This document shows, piece after piece, positions 16,081 to 25,851 of a DNA stretch of 64,000 bases. The notes beneath the pieces were generated by a model. It saw only the letters and a list, made by a program, of their open reading frames with translations. It did no database searches and had not been told where the DNA came from. The stretch is taken from NCBI GenBank assembly GCA_025548565.1, contig JAJLPB010000015.1, positions 1 through 64,000 on the forward strand, given 5' to 3'. This DNA comes from Rugamonas sp. A1-17. Its GTDB lineage: Bacteria; Pseudomonadota; Gammaproteobacteria; Burkholderiales; Burkholderiaceae_D. The stretch's first letter is position 1. Each line of letters begins with the position of its first letter. Made by a program: the position numbers and the translations under genes.

Positions 16081-17370
16081 ATGAAATTCAAGCATCTCCT
16101 GATTTCCGCCGCCGTGCTGGGCGGCTTGGGCGCGGCCGCGCCGTCGTTCGCCGACGCCGGTAAAGTGGTGGCGATACGCGCCGGCCGGTTGGTCGACGTG
16201 GTCGCCGGCACGGTGCTCAAGGACCAGACCATCGTCATCACCGGCGAGCGCATTACCTCGGTCGGCCCCAGCGTTTCGGCCAAGGTGCCGGCGGGCGCGC
16301 AGTTGATCGACCTGTCGTCGCAGACCGTGCTGCCAGGCCTGATCGACATGCACACGCATTTGACGGCCGACCCTTACCTGGGCGGCTACAACTCGCTGGG
16401 CGTATCCGATACGCGGGCCGCGTTGTACGGCGTGCGCGCCGCACGCAAGACGCTGGAGGCGGGCTTCACCACCGTGCGCAACGTCGGCGCCGGCGGCTTT
16501 GGCGACGTCGCGCTGCGCGACGCTATCAACGACGGCGATTTTATCGGCCCGCGCATGCGCACCGCCGGTTACGCCATCGGCATCCAGGGCGGCCACTGCG
16601 ACGAGAACCTGCTGCCGCCGGATATGAAGTTCACCAGCCGTGGCGTGGCCGACGGCCCGTGGGAGGCGCGCGCCAAGGTGCGCGAGATGGCCAAGTACGG
16701 CGCCGACGTGATCAAGATCTGTGCCTCGGGCGGCGTGCTGTCCAAGGGCGACGAGCCGGGCGCGCAGCAGTACACGCTGGAGGAGATGCAGGCCATCGTC
16801 GGCGAGGCGCATAAGCTGGGCCGCAGGGTGGCGGCGCACGCGCACGGCGCCAGCAGCATCCGCGATGCGATATTGGCCGGCGTCGATTCGGTCGAACACG
16901 CAAGCCTGATCGACGACGAGGGCATCAAGCTGGCGCGCGAGAAGGGCACCTATCTGGTGATGGATATCTACAACGACGACTTCATCCTGCAGGAAGGCGA
17001 GAAGGCCGGCATGCTGCCCGAGTCGATCGCCAAGGAGAAGGTGGTCGGCCAGATCCAGCGCGACAACTTCCGCAAGGCCCTCAACGGCGGCGCGAAAATG
17101 GCCTTCGGCACGGACTCCGGCGTTTATCCGCACGGCGACAACGCCAGGCAGTTCGCCTACATGATCAAGTACGGCATGACGTCGATGCAGGCGATCCAGG
17201 CGGCCACCATCAACGCGGCCGACCTGCTGGGCTGGAAGGATCGCGTGGGCTCGCTCACCGCCGGCAAGTTCGCCGACATCATCGCGGTCAAGGGCGATCC
17301 GGCGGAAAACGCGACAGAGCTGACCAAGGTGACCTTTGTGATGAAGGGCGGAGAAGTCATCCGCAAATAA
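16081..17370 (+). CDS. Periplasmic amidohydrolase (imidazolonepropionase-like)
   Basis: Exported metal-dependent amidohydrolase of 429 residues. A signal peptide (residues 1-23, SFA-DAG) is followed by the mixed beta-sandwich and the TIM barrel. The metal ligands are H-x-H in GLIDMHTHL (about 84-92), a Lys in KYGADVIKICASGG, His in VAAHAHG and EHASLIDDEG, and Asp in AFGTDSGVYPHGDN. This pattern fits the COG1228 imidazolonepropionase-like/Xaa-Pro-dipeptidase-type group. It starts 34 nt after senA on the same strand and may be co-transcribed. Its substrate, possibly a dipeptide or an imidazole-derived compound, is not known. Confidence 0.85.
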   Translation: MKFKHLLISAAVLGGLGAAAPSFADAGKVVAIRAGRLVDVVAGTVLKDQTIVITGERITSVGPSVSAKVPAGAQLIDLSSQTVLPGLIDMHTHLTADPYLGGYNSLGVSDTRAALYGVRAARKTLEAGFTTVRNVGAGGFGDVALRDAINDGDFIGPRMRTAGYAIGIQGGHCDENLLPPDMKFTSRGVADGPWEARAKVREMAKYGADVIKICASGGVLSKGDEPGAQQYTLEEMQAIVGEAHKLGRRVAAHAHGASSIRDAILAGVDSVEHASLIDDEGIKLAREKGTYLVMDIYNDDFILQEGEKAGMLPESIAKEKVVGQIQRDNFRKALNGGAKMAFGTDSGVYPHGDNARQFAYMIKYGMTSMQAIQAATINAADLLGWKDRVGSLTAGKFADIIAVKGDPAENATELTKVTFVMKGGEVIRK

Positions 17371-17488
17371 AGGCTTGCCGGGTCATCCCGCTGGCTCGCG
17401 GGGCCATGCTGTTGTGGCGCGGATGGTATGGGGAGAGGATTGTTTTTCTATATACTTTTCGCTTTCAGACAGTGCACTGTGAGCCAGT

Positions 17489-18808
17489 ATGCGTTTTCAA
17501 GCCTTACCCCGCCATCTGGCCCTGCTGGTGCTGGCCGCCGCGTTGAACGCCTGCGGTGGCGGCGGTTCCCCGGGCGCCACGGCGAAGCCCGATGTCACGG
17601 CCGCCACCTTTGTCGGCACCACGCCCGACACCTCCACCGTCATCTCCATCGACGGCACCCGGAAGACGATTACGCTGCCGGGCGGCGCCCAGCTCAAAGG
17701 CATGGGCGATGCGCTGATCATCGGCGACCATATCGTGGTGCGCTCGTTCTCCGATACGACCGTTATCCAGAACGGCAACCAGGTGCATCCGCGCACCCGA
17801 TTGAGTGTGCTGGATAAGGACGGTGCGCTGGTCTCCACCATCGATTACGGCTTCACCCTGGCCGCCGGCTACCTGGGCGAGTGGCAGATGCTGCCGTCGC
17901 CGGACGGCTTTGTGATGGTGCAGTCGGGCCCCGGCGCCAAGCTGCTGCACTTCGACGCGCAGGCGAAGCAGATCGGTGGCGCCATCGACCTCTATCCGGC
18001 GGTGGCACCCACGTCGACCACCGAGCTGGCGGCGGCCGAAAGCAGCGGCGCGGTGGACGGCAACGGCTTCTGGCTGGTCACCACCTTCTCGCTGCTGCCG
18101 GTCACGGACAAGACGCAGTACCTGCTCAAGCTGTGCAAATTCGATTTCGACGGCCGGCAGTTGACGCCTCCGTTCGAGATCTCGACGTCGGCGCTGCATC
18201 CGCGCGTGGCGGCATCGGCCGGCGTGGTGTTGTCCACCTGGCTGGAGGGCGGCGGCGCCATGGTCGGCATGTGGGCGAAGGGAGCGGGCGCGCCCGTCCT
18301 GCATTCGCTGGGCACCAGCGGCGCCTTGCCTTATCCGGTCGCGCTGGACACTAGCGGCAAAATGGGCGTCCTGTGGAACGGCAAGGCCACGCTCAGCAGC
18401 CCAGGCGGCGTGATGGGCGTGGCGCTCGACAAATCCGGCATCGCGGTGCTGCCGGCCGACCGCACCGACCTGGGACAGGAGACCTTGTCCGGCAAGTGGG
18501 CCGGCAACGGCCGTTCTCCCGACCTCGATGCGCATCTCTTCAAGGGCAGCCTGCTGCTGGCCGATGTGGTGGTCGGTTCCTATAAGGTCGGCGATCCGGT
18601 GGGCGATGTGCTGGTGCTGGCCGATTACGGCGTCGGTACGGCGGCGCTGTCGGCGCAGAAGTCGACCATCCTGCGCATCAAACTGACCGGGTCGGATACC
18701 GAGTTTGGCGGCACCGCGGTGATGCGGCAAATGGTGTTTGCCGACCACGCCGTGCTGCTGATCGGCGATGAGCATCGGCTGGTGATGATGCGGATTAACC
18801 GCAGTTGA
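17489..18808 (+). CDS. Hypothetical lipoprotein, possibly beta-propeller-like
   Basis: A 439-residue lipoprotein: the signal peptide ends in L-N-A-C (Cys22) followed by GGGGS. The rest is a repetitive beta-rich protein with blocks such as DKDGALVSTIDYGFTLAAGYLGEW, SPDGFVMVQSGPGAKLLHFD and DGNGFWLVTTFSLLP, each ending in D/G-rich turns. That suggests a propeller-like fold, but I do not recognise a family. It is preceded by about 120 nt of non-coding DNA and appears monocistronic. The function is unknown; an envelope location is likely. Confidence 0.65.
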   Translation: MRFQALPRHLALLVLAAALNACGGGGSPGATAKPDVTAATFVGTTPDTSTVISIDGTRKTITLPGGAQLKGMGDALIIGDHIVVRSFSDTTVIQNGNQVHPRTRLSVLDKDGALVSTIDYGFTLAAGYLGEWQMLPSPDGFVMVQSGPGAKLLHFDAQAKQIGGAIDLYPAVAPTSTTELAAAESSGAVDGNGFWLVTTFSLLPVTDKTQYLLKLCKFDFDGRQLTPPFEISTSALHPRVAASAGVVLSTWLEGGGAMVGMWAKGAGAPVLHSLGTSGALPYPVALDTSGKMGVLWNGKATLSSPGGVMGVALDKSGIAVLPADRTDLGQETLSGKWAGNGRSPDLDAHLFKGSLLLADVVVGSYKVGDPVGDVLVLADYGVGTAALSAQKSTILRIKLTGSDTEFGGTAVMRQMVFADHAVLLIGDEHRLVMMRINRS

Positions 18809-18870
18809 GCCGTGTTATGCCCGCGCTGGGTAGTGGCTCAATTTGAATTAATGGTTATGGAATCAAATTG

Positions 18871-19464
18871 CTAGGTCGATGATTGCAGGTGGCGCGCTTT
18901 GAGACTCGCAATAGCTGCCTCTAGATCAGAGCGCTTTACCATTAGATTGGTGTAAGTGACGCGATGCGAATCATCATCTTCAATTACGGTCGCGTCTTTG
19001 GTAAGAGATGCGCCGAAAAATGCGTTGTCACCGACGAGTGCAAGAATGGAAGATGGAACCTGCTTTCCGTAGATGGGCATACCGTCCATAACAAGCCGTT
19101 CGCCAATAAAGCAAAGCGCTCCGTTCGGTGCGTTGAAAGGCCGTCTTGCCGCTACTGAGAAAACGCTTCCTTCAATTGCCTCAAGCGCTTCGCGTGCAGC
19201 CTCGGAAAGGGATACGTCGTTGTCCTCCGTCGTTTCAATGAGGCCGCTTTCTATGGCAACGGAAGGCATCGCTGAGGCGCCACCGAACAGAAGACTGCGA
19301 ACTAACGGCCACATTCCCCACATAAAAATGGCAATGCCTAAGAGGACACCATATTTTGCGAGTTCAGGGCTCATCTTGGGAAACCAAATTGGAAGGAATA
19401 GCGCAACAATGGATACGCCAAGGCCCGTCCCTGTTGCAACTTGGTGCCGCTGCTTATCGTCCAT
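18871..19464 (-). CDS. Hypothetical protein with two N-terminal membrane helices
   Basis: A 197-residue protein of unknown function. Residues about 13-30 and 38-60 are membrane helices; the cytoplasmic remainder is acidic, then mixed alpha/beta (EGSVFSVAARRPFNAPNGALCFIGERLVMDG ... DDDSHRVTYTNLMVKRSDLEAAIASLKA). The DNA is clearly AT-richer than the surrounding genes, with TTT, AAT and ATT codons common. Together with the next 290 bp this may be a recently acquired patch. It is divergent from the small frame at 19500. Confidence 0.6.
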   Translation of the reverse strand: MDDKQRHQVATGTGLGVSIVALFLPIWFPKMSPELAKYGVLLGIAIFMWGMWPLVRSLLFGGASAMPSVAIESGLIETTEDNDVSLSEAAREALEAIEGSVFSVAARRPFNAPNGALCFIGERLVMDGMPIYGKQVPSSILALVGDNAFFGASLTKDATVIEDDDSHRVTYTNLMVKRSDLEAAIASLKARHLQSST

Positions 19465-19499
19465 GACATTCCCTTCATAGGAAGAAGGGGTATATTAGT

Positions 19500-19667
19500 A
19501 TGGCCAAGAAATTTTGTAACGATAATCCCTTCAAACTGAATCACTATCCAGCGCTGCCTTGTGTTGACATGGTCGGAAAGCTATGCGATGCTCGAAACAT
19601 GATGCTGACTAAACGCCAATATTCGACGCTTGCGATTATTGCCGCCATTATTCCGATGGCGGGTTAG
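19500..19667 (+). CDS. Small ORF or orphan leader peptide ahead of a terminator
   Basis: Open frame of 55 codons from ATG 19500. An internal start at ATG 19599 would give a 22-residue peptide rich in Ile written as ATT-ATT and ATT-ATT. A perfect TTGACA (19564-19569) and an extended -10 (TGC-GATGCT, ending 19592) would place transcription right at ATG 19599. The stop at 19665-19667 is followed 21 nt later by a strong terminator and then the kinase gene at 19757. This layout looks like an attenuator leader, but no isoleucine biosynthesis gene follows, so it may be a stand-alone small protein or chance. Confidence 0.35.
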   Translation: MAKKFCNDNPFKLNHYPALPCVDMVGKLCDARNMMLTKRQYSTLAIIAAIIPMAG

Positions 19668-19681
19668 CTTTTTGCAGCAAG

Positions 19682-19716
19682 GAAGAAGCCCGCCCTGGAG
19701 GCGGGTTTCTTTTTTG
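19682..19716 (+). terminator. Strong intrinsic terminator before the P-loop kinase gene
   Basis: Stem CCCGCC (19689-19694) / GGCGGG (19700-19705), extendable through GAAGAAG pairing with the following T-rich tract (TTTCTTTTTT, ending 19715). It lies between the small frame at 19500-19667 and the kinase gene, in attenuator-like position. Confidence 0.75.
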
Positions 19717-19756
19717 GGAAGCTGGTCTCCGGGGTTTTTAAGCCAAGGAGAGTCCG

Positions 19757-20260
19757 ATGAAAACAGAAGTCCCTGATGTCGCCAATGTCCCGACCTTGCA
19801 TCTCGTCTGCGGAAAGATCGCGGCCGGAAAATCCACGCTGACCCGCGAACTGGCGGGCCAATCGAACACGGTGCTGATCAGCGAGGACAGGATGCTGGCG
19901 ACCCTTTATCCCGGCGAGATAAAATCGCTGGCCGATTACGTGCGCTGCACGGCGAAGCTGCGCGGCGCGTTGCACGGCTTGATCCAGGACATACTGGCCG
20001 CCGGCAGTTCGGTGGTGCTGGACTTCCCTGCGAATACGATCGCGACGCGCAACTGGATGAAGTCACTGCTGGATAATACGTCTGCCGCGCATTGCCTGCA
20101 TTATCTGGATGTTAGCGACGAGGAGTGCAAGCGGCGGCTGAAGCTCCGCAATGAGGAAGGCGCTCACCAGTTCAGCACGAGCGAGGCGGAATTTGATTTG
20201 ATCACCCAGTACTTCGTGCCGCCGACGGACGCGGAAGGCTTCAATCTGAAAATCGCTTGA
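19757..20260 (+). CDS. P-loop kinase-like ATP-binding protein
   Basis: A 167-residue AAA_33-type P-loop protein. The Walker A motif is GKIAAGKST (about residues 20-28). ISEDRMLATLYPGE and VVLDFPANTIATRNWM hold the Walker B-like Asp. A lid-like stretch CKRRLKLRNEEGAHQFSTSE follows, as in small-molecule kinases (chloramphenicol phosphotransferase or zeta-toxin-like fold). There is no antitoxin-like partner. AAGGAGAG precedes the ATG. It lies behind a terminator that may control its expression. Confidence 0.8.
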   Translation: MKTEVPDVANVPTLHLVCGKIAAGKSTLTRELAGQSNTVLISEDRMLATLYPGEIKSLADYVRCTAKLRGALHGLIQDILAAGSSVVLDFPANTIATRNWMKSLLDNTSAAHCLHYLDVSDEECKRRLKLRNEEGAHQFSTSEAEFDLITQYFVPPTDAEGFNLKIA

Positions 20261-20271
20261 AAGGATGGGAT

Positions 20272-20685
20272 ATGAAAGTTGGCGTGATGGTGTTTGCCGC
20301 TTGTTGCGCCACGGGGCAGGCGCTGGCGATCGATATTCCGATGGACGCCGGGCTGGCGGCCGAACGGCTCGAATCCAAAACCTGCTATGCGGTGTTGAAG
20401 TACAAGGGCAAGCTGGTGGGGTATGAGCTGGGCGGCGACCTGCTTGTTTCGTCGGGAGGCCGGCTGACCGTCGTGCCCTCCGCCAGCAGCCACGATGTGG
20501 GCGACGGCCAGCCGCGCCGCTATGAGGGCGGCGGGCTGAGTTTGGATATCAAGCCGCTCAGCGACGAGAAGACCGAAACCATCAAGGACATCACCTTCAC
20601 CATCAAGGAGCGCGCCGCCGCCGTCCTTGTTGAAAAGGGCAAGCGCCAGCGCTTCAAGCTCGATGTGCTCCTGAGCTGTGCCTGA
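20272..20685 (+). CDS. Hypothetical small secreted protein
   Basis: A 137-residue protein with a Sec signal peptide (MKVGVMVFAACCATGQALA, then mature IDIP). The mature part is beta-rich and has two Cys (one in KTCYAVLKYKGK, one in LLSCA near the end) that could form a disulfide bond. ATG 20272 follows AAGGA at 20261. It begins 11 nt after the kinase stop, so the two may be co-transcribed. I do not recognise a family. Confidence 0.65.
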   Translation: MKVGVMVFAACCATGQALAIDIPMDAGLAAERLESKTCYAVLKYKGKLVGYELGGDLLVSSGGRLTVVPSASSHDVGDGQPRRYEGGGLSLDIKPLSDEKTETIKDITFTIKERAAAVLVEKGKRQRFKLDVLLSCA

Positions 20686-20688
20686 AGA

Positions 20689-21921
20689 TCAGATCAGCGA
20701 CTCCGCCAGGTCGCGCAGATCCTCGGCGTATTCCAGCTCGACCAGCTCCTTGCGGGCGACGCCGCTGCGCCAGGCCGCGGTGGCGATCTTCGGCGTGACG
20801 CCAATCAGCAGGCGCGGATCCAGCAGGCCAGGCACCACGTAGTCCTTGCCGAAGCGGGCGTCGCTGCGCGCGATGTCGGCCAGCGCCACCACGCAGGCGC
20901 GCTTCATTTCCTGGTTGATGGTCGAGGCGCCGCAGTCCAGCGCCGCGCGGAACAGGTAAGGGAAGCACAGGGCGTTATTGATCTGGTTCGGATAGTCCGA
21001 ACGGCCGGTGGCGATGATGGCGTCCGGCGCCACTTCGCGCACCAGTTCCGGACGCAGCTCAGGCTCCGGATTGGCCAGCGTGAAGACGATGGGGTGGGGC
21101 TTCATGCGCTGGATGTCCATCGGCGACAGCACGCCGGGACCGGACACGCCGAGGAACACGTCGGCGCCGTCCATCACGTCGGCCAGCTTGCCGGCGCTGG
21201 TGTCCTGCGCCCATGCGGCTTTTTCGCCGTCCAGCGCGCGCGCCGTGGTCAGCACGCCCTTGCTGTCGCAGACGAAGATGTTCTTGCGGCTCGCGCCCAG
21301 GTCCACCAGCAGTTCCAGGCAGGCGATGGCCGCCGCGCCGGCGCCGGAGCAGACGATCTTCACGCTGGAGATATCGCGGCCGGTCATCTCGATCGCATTC
21401 AGCATGCCGGCGCCGACCACGATGGCGGTGCCGTGCTGGTCGTCATGGAACACCGGGATCGACAGGCGCTCGCGCAGCTTGCGCTCGATGTAGAAGCATT
21501 CCGGCGCCTTGATGTCTTCCAGGTTGATGCCGCCGAAGGTCGGATGCAGCGCGGCGACGATGTCGATCAGCTTATCGGGATCGGTTTCGTCGATCTCGAT
21601 GTCGAAGGCGTCGATGCCGGCGAATTTTTTGAACAGCACCACTTTGCCTTCCATTACCGGCTTGCCGGCCAGCGCGCCGATGTTGCCCAGGCCGAGCACC
21701 GCCGTGCCGTTGGTGATCACGCCGACCAGGTTGCCCTTGGCCGTGTATTCGTAGGCCTTGGCCGGCTCGCGCTGGATTTCCACGCACGGCGCGGCCACGC
21801 CTGGCGAGTACGCCAGCGCCAGGTCTTCCTGGGTGGCGACGCTCTTGGTCACTTCGATGGCGATCTTGCCGGCGCTGCCAGCGCGGTGGTAAGCCAGCGC
21901 TTTTTGTTCGATGGTGCTCAT
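20689..21921 (-). CDS. NADP-type malic enzyme, malic domain only
   Basis: Oxidative decarboxylation of malate to pyruvate, supplying NAD(P)H. The 410-residue product has the malic N-terminal domain (LALAYSPGVAAPC, GNLVGVITNGTAVLGLGNIG) and the NAD(P)-binding domain (HDDQHGTAIVVGAG, KIVCSGAGAAAIACLE, FTLANPEPEL, IATGRSDYPNQINN). The usual MaeB of this group carries a C-terminal phosphotransacetylase-like domain and runs to about 760 residues; here the protein ends cleanly at about 410, so it is the short form. The start ATG 21921 is preceded by a GAGGA-type RBS. It is downstream of glutamate dehydrogenase in the same direction. Confidence 0.9.
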   Translation of the reverse strand: MSTIEQKALAYHRAGSAGKIAIEVTKSVATQEDLALAYSPGVAAPCVEIQREPAKAYEYTAKGNLVGVITNGTAVLGLGNIGALAGKPVMEGKVVLFKKFAGIDAFDIEIDETDPDKLIDIVAALHPTFGGINLEDIKAPECFYIERKLRERLSIPVFHDDQHGTAIVVGAGMLNAIEMTGRDISSVKIVCSGAGAAAIACLELLVDLGASRKNIFVCDSKGVLTTARALDGEKAAWAQDTSAGKLADVMDGADVFLGVSGPGVLSPMDIQRMKPHPIVFTLANPEPELRPELVREVAPDAIIATGRSDYPNQINNALCFPYLFRAALDCGASTINQEMKRACVVALADIARSDARFGKDYVVPGLLDPRLLIGVTPKIATAAWRSGVARKELVELEYAEDLRDLAESLI

Positions 21922-22012
21922 GGTGTCCTCGTTATTTTGTTGGGCTCTGAATGCGAAAAACGCCCGCACGGGCAAAAGCCGGTGCAGGCGCAAACTGCTG
22001 GGGATCAGTCGA

Positions 22013-23305
<1,293 letters not shown>

Positions 23306-23452
23306 GCTCAAGTCTCCGTTTGGAATTCGTGGCTGAAGTCCGCTCGTGGCGCTCTTCAAGTGGGTCGAATCATAGGACGGGAGATTGAAAACGGGCCAAT
23401 GCTGTATGCGCATTCGGTTATGCAAAAAATGCATAGTTATGCGTTGCCGTCG

Positions 23453-23497
23453 TTCCCGCCTGCGCGGGAAGTCATTTCCCCCAGTGGGGGGAATGAC
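23453..23497. repeat. Two adjacent hairpins, REP-like family A
   Basis: Hairpin 1: TTCCCGC (23453-23459) / GCGGGAA (23464-23470). Hairpin 2: 12-nt arms, GTCATTTCCCCC (23471-23482) and GGGGGGAATGAC (23486-23497), with one wobble position. They lie just after the LysR stop and match the CATTCCCGC/GCGGGAATG core of the copies at 33168 and 49001. They may also stop transcription from the LysR gene. Confidence 0.7.
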
Positions 23498-23502
23498 ACC
23501 TG

Positions 23503-24465
23503 TCAGCGTTCGGAGACTGCGACGCGGCGTTTGCGGCCGCTGTCCTTTTGCTGCTGTTCGAGGAATTCCCACAGCCGTTCGACGATGGCCTTGCCGCGCC
23601 GCTGCGCCGACGGCCGCTCGCGGTACAGGCGGATCTCCATCTCGATTTCCCATTCCGAGGCGCCGCCGTCGGCACGCGCCAGCTGCTTTTGCTTGAGCTC
23701 CCGCGTGACCGCCGATTCGGGCAGGAAGGCCACGCCGCGACCCTCCAGCGCCATCATCTTCAGGCCCTCGGCCATGTCGGTTTCGTAGTGCGGGTCCAGG
23801 TGCAGCGGGTTCTTGGCGTCGGCCAGGATCAGCTCCACCATGCGGCCCAGGTAGGCGTTGTTGGTGTACGATAAAAACGGCAGCGGCTCCTTCTTGGTGC
23901 CGGGCAGCGTGAATTCCGGCGTCTTGTTCTTGTCGCAGCGGGCGTAGGGGCGCAACGATTCGCGGCCCATCACCAGCATGTCGTAGCGGCCCGGGTCGAG
24001 CTGCACCGGCTGGCGCGGATGGTGGTAGCACAGCAGCAGGTCGCAACCGCCTTCGACCAGCTGCATCACGGCGTCGTGCACGTTGAGCGCCATCAGGCGG
24101 CTGCTGATCGGCGCGAAGTCCTGCTCCAATGCGGTCAGCCATTTCGGCACGAAGGTCAGCGACAGCGTGTGCGGTACCGCCAGGTCGATGCTGGTCTGCG
24201 CGGCGGCGCGCTTGGAGCGCAGCATGTCGCGCGCGCCGTTGATCTGCGCCAGCATCTCCAGCGCCTGCTCGTAGAACACGATGCCGGCCGGCGTCAGGCG
24301 CGTGGGGTAGGAGGTGCGGTCGATCAGGTCCGTGCCCAGCCAGTTTTCCAGCGACTGGATGCGGCGCGAGAAGGCGGGCTGCGTCACATGCCGCAGCGCC
24401 GCCGAGCGGCTGAAATTATTGGTCTCGACCAGCGAGATGAAGTCTTCCAGCCATTTGGTTTCCAT
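23503..24465 (-). CDS. LysR family transcriptional regulator
   Basis: A 320-residue LysR-type regulator with an N-terminal winged helix (ETKWLEDFISLVETNNFSRSAALRHVTQPAFSRRIQSLENWLG, residues 2-45) and a periplasmic-binding-protein-like effector domain (about 90-300). The C-terminal tail is highly basic (GRKRRVAVSER). It lies upstream of glutamate dehydrogenase and malic enzyme on the same strand, and after an MFS gene. The effector is not evident; a role in amino-acid/carbon balance is only suggested by position. Confidence 0.9.
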   Translation of the reverse strand: METKWLEDFISLVETNNFSRSAALRHVTQPAFSRRIQSLENWLGTDLIDRTSYPTRLTPAGIVFYEQALEMLAQINGARDMLRSKRAAAQTSIDLAVPHTLSLTFVPKWLTALEQDFAPISSRLMALNVHDAVMQLVEGGCDLLLCYHHPRQPVQLDPGRYDMLVMGRESLRPYARCDKNKTPEFTLPGTKKEPLPFLSYTNNAYLGRMVELILADAKNPLHLDPHYETDMAEGLKMMALEGRGVAFLPESAVTRELKQKQLARADGGASEWEIEMEIRLYRERPSAQRRGKAIVERLWEFLEQQQKDSGRKRRVAVSER

Positions 24466-24477
24466 GCGCTTTTCCTT

Positions 24478-25839
24478 TTACTGCGGTTGCGGATTGTTCG
24501 CGGCGTTGTCGTTGCTGATGGCGCGGATCGGCGTGAGGAGATACGCCAGCGTCGCGAACACCACCAGTATGATGCCACCGCCGAGGAACAATTGCGACAG
24601 CGAGATCTTCGTCAGCACCCAGCCGGCGCCGGCGGCCGACAACGGCGCCAGTCCCATGAAGATGAACATGAAGATGCTCATGGCGCGGCCCATCATGTGC
24701 GGCGGCACGCGGCGCTGGATCCAGGTGAAGACATTGATCTGCATGTAGCCGGACAGCAGGCCGAGGGCCAGCATCAGCGCGCAGGCCTGCCACGGCGCCT
24801 GCACGGCGCCGAGCGGCATCACCAGCACGCCGGCGATGGCGTCGCCCACCAGCAGCACGGTGCCGAAGCTGGCGAAGCGCAGCCGCGCGCCGGCCACCGC
24901 CGCCACGGCCATCCCCAGCAGCATGCCGGCGCCGTTGGCGCCCATCAGCAGGCCGAAGGCGGAGGCGCCGTGCAGCTTCTCGCTGGCCAGCACCGGTAGC
25001 GCCACCTGCATCGCGCCGCCGATGAACAGCGACACCGTGCCCCAGTAGATGAAGCACAGGCGCAGCGGCACGTCGTTCCACACCATCATCAGGCCGGCGC
25101 CGACGGAGCGCAGCACCGATTGCGGCGCTTCGTTGTGCTCCGGCGCTTTCAGCATGCCGACCTTGGACAGGGTCCATGCCGAGACCAGGAAGCTGAGGCA
25201 GTCGAAGCCGAACGCGAAGGCCAGGCCGCGCGCGTCGGCCACCACGCCGTCGCCGCCGCTGCCGGAGATGGCCAGCAGGCCGGCCGCCAGCAGGGGGCCG
25301 ATCAGCATCGACACCTGGCGCAATCCCATCAACACGCCGTTGGCGCCCTGCAGGTGTTCGGCGGCGATCGCCTGCGGCATGATCGAGGTGCCCGACGGGA
25401 TGCCGAACGCCTGCGCCAGGCCGATGCCGAAGGCCAGCACGTAGATCAGCATCAGCGTCAGGTGCGCGTTCATGTCGATGGTCAGCGTCAGCGATGCGCT
25501 CAGCGACAGCGTCAGCGTGGGCTGGTTGTTCAGCACCAGCAGCGTCAACACGCCGAGCAGCAGGGCGTTGGTGTACTTGCTCAGCATGAGCACGCGCTTG
25601 GGCGAGTAGCGGTCCACCACGGCGCCGCCGATCAGGATGAACACCGCGCGCGGTATGCTCATCAGCGCGATGACGAAGCCCAGCGCCAGCGTGTCGCCGG
25701 TGAGCTTGAGCACCAGCCAGGGCAGGGCCACCATGGTCAGTTGATCGCCCAGCATGGAGATCACGCCGCCGCGCAGCAGCCATTTGAAGTTATGGTCGCG
25801 CATCAGGGCCGCGCGTTGCCGTTTTTTGGGATCGTCCAT
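24478..25839 (-). CDS. MFS transporter (MFS_3 / exporter type)
   Basis: A 453-residue major facilitator with about 12 membrane helices. The loop 2-3 motif is DRYSPKRVLML, a form of the MFS signature, and the N-terminus is cytoplasmic and basic (DDPKKRQRAALMRDHNFKWLLRGG). It fits the MFS_3 drug/metabolite exporter group. It starts 12 nt after the MarR stop on the same strand, so the pair forms a typical regulator-exporter operon. The substrate is unknown. Confidence 0.88.
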   Translation of the reverse strand: MDDPKKRQRAALMRDHNFKWLLRGGVISMLGDQLTMVALPWLVLKLTGDTLALGFVIALMSIPRAVFILIGGAVVDRYSPKRVLMLSKYTNALLLGVLTLLVLNNQPTLTLSLSASLTLTIDMNAHLTLMLIYVLAFGIGLAQAFGIPSGTSIMPQAIAAEHLQGANGVLMGLRQVSMLIGPLLAAGLLAISGSGGDGVVADARGLAFAFGFDCLSFLVSAWTLSKVGMLKAPEHNEAPQSVLRSVGAGLMMVWNDVPLRLCFIYWGTVSLFIGGAMQVALPVLASEKLHGASAFGLLMGANGAGMLLGMAVAAVAGARLRFASFGTVLLVGDAIAGVLVMPLGAVQAPWQACALMLALGLLSGYMQINVFTWIQRRVPPHMMGRAMSIFMFIFMGLAPLSAAGAGWVLTKISLSQLFLGGGIILVVFATLAYLLTPIRAISNDNAANNPQPQ

Positions 25840-25851
25840 GGTGGCGGTCTC

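Noticed and set aside
13854..16355. Long minus-strand frame opposite senA that continues into senB in another frame
   Set aside because: Shadow frame; senB in its own frame shows the full glycosyltransferase signature.
19757..20260. Zeta-toxin call for the P-loop protein
   Set aside because: Walker A and the general fold fit, but there is no antitoxin partner and no zeta-specific motif; left as a kinase-like protein.
23306..24142. N-terminal extension of glutamate dehydrogenase
   Set aside because: The frame is open but is antisense-like low-complexity sequence through the LysR gene; the family starts at ATG 23305.
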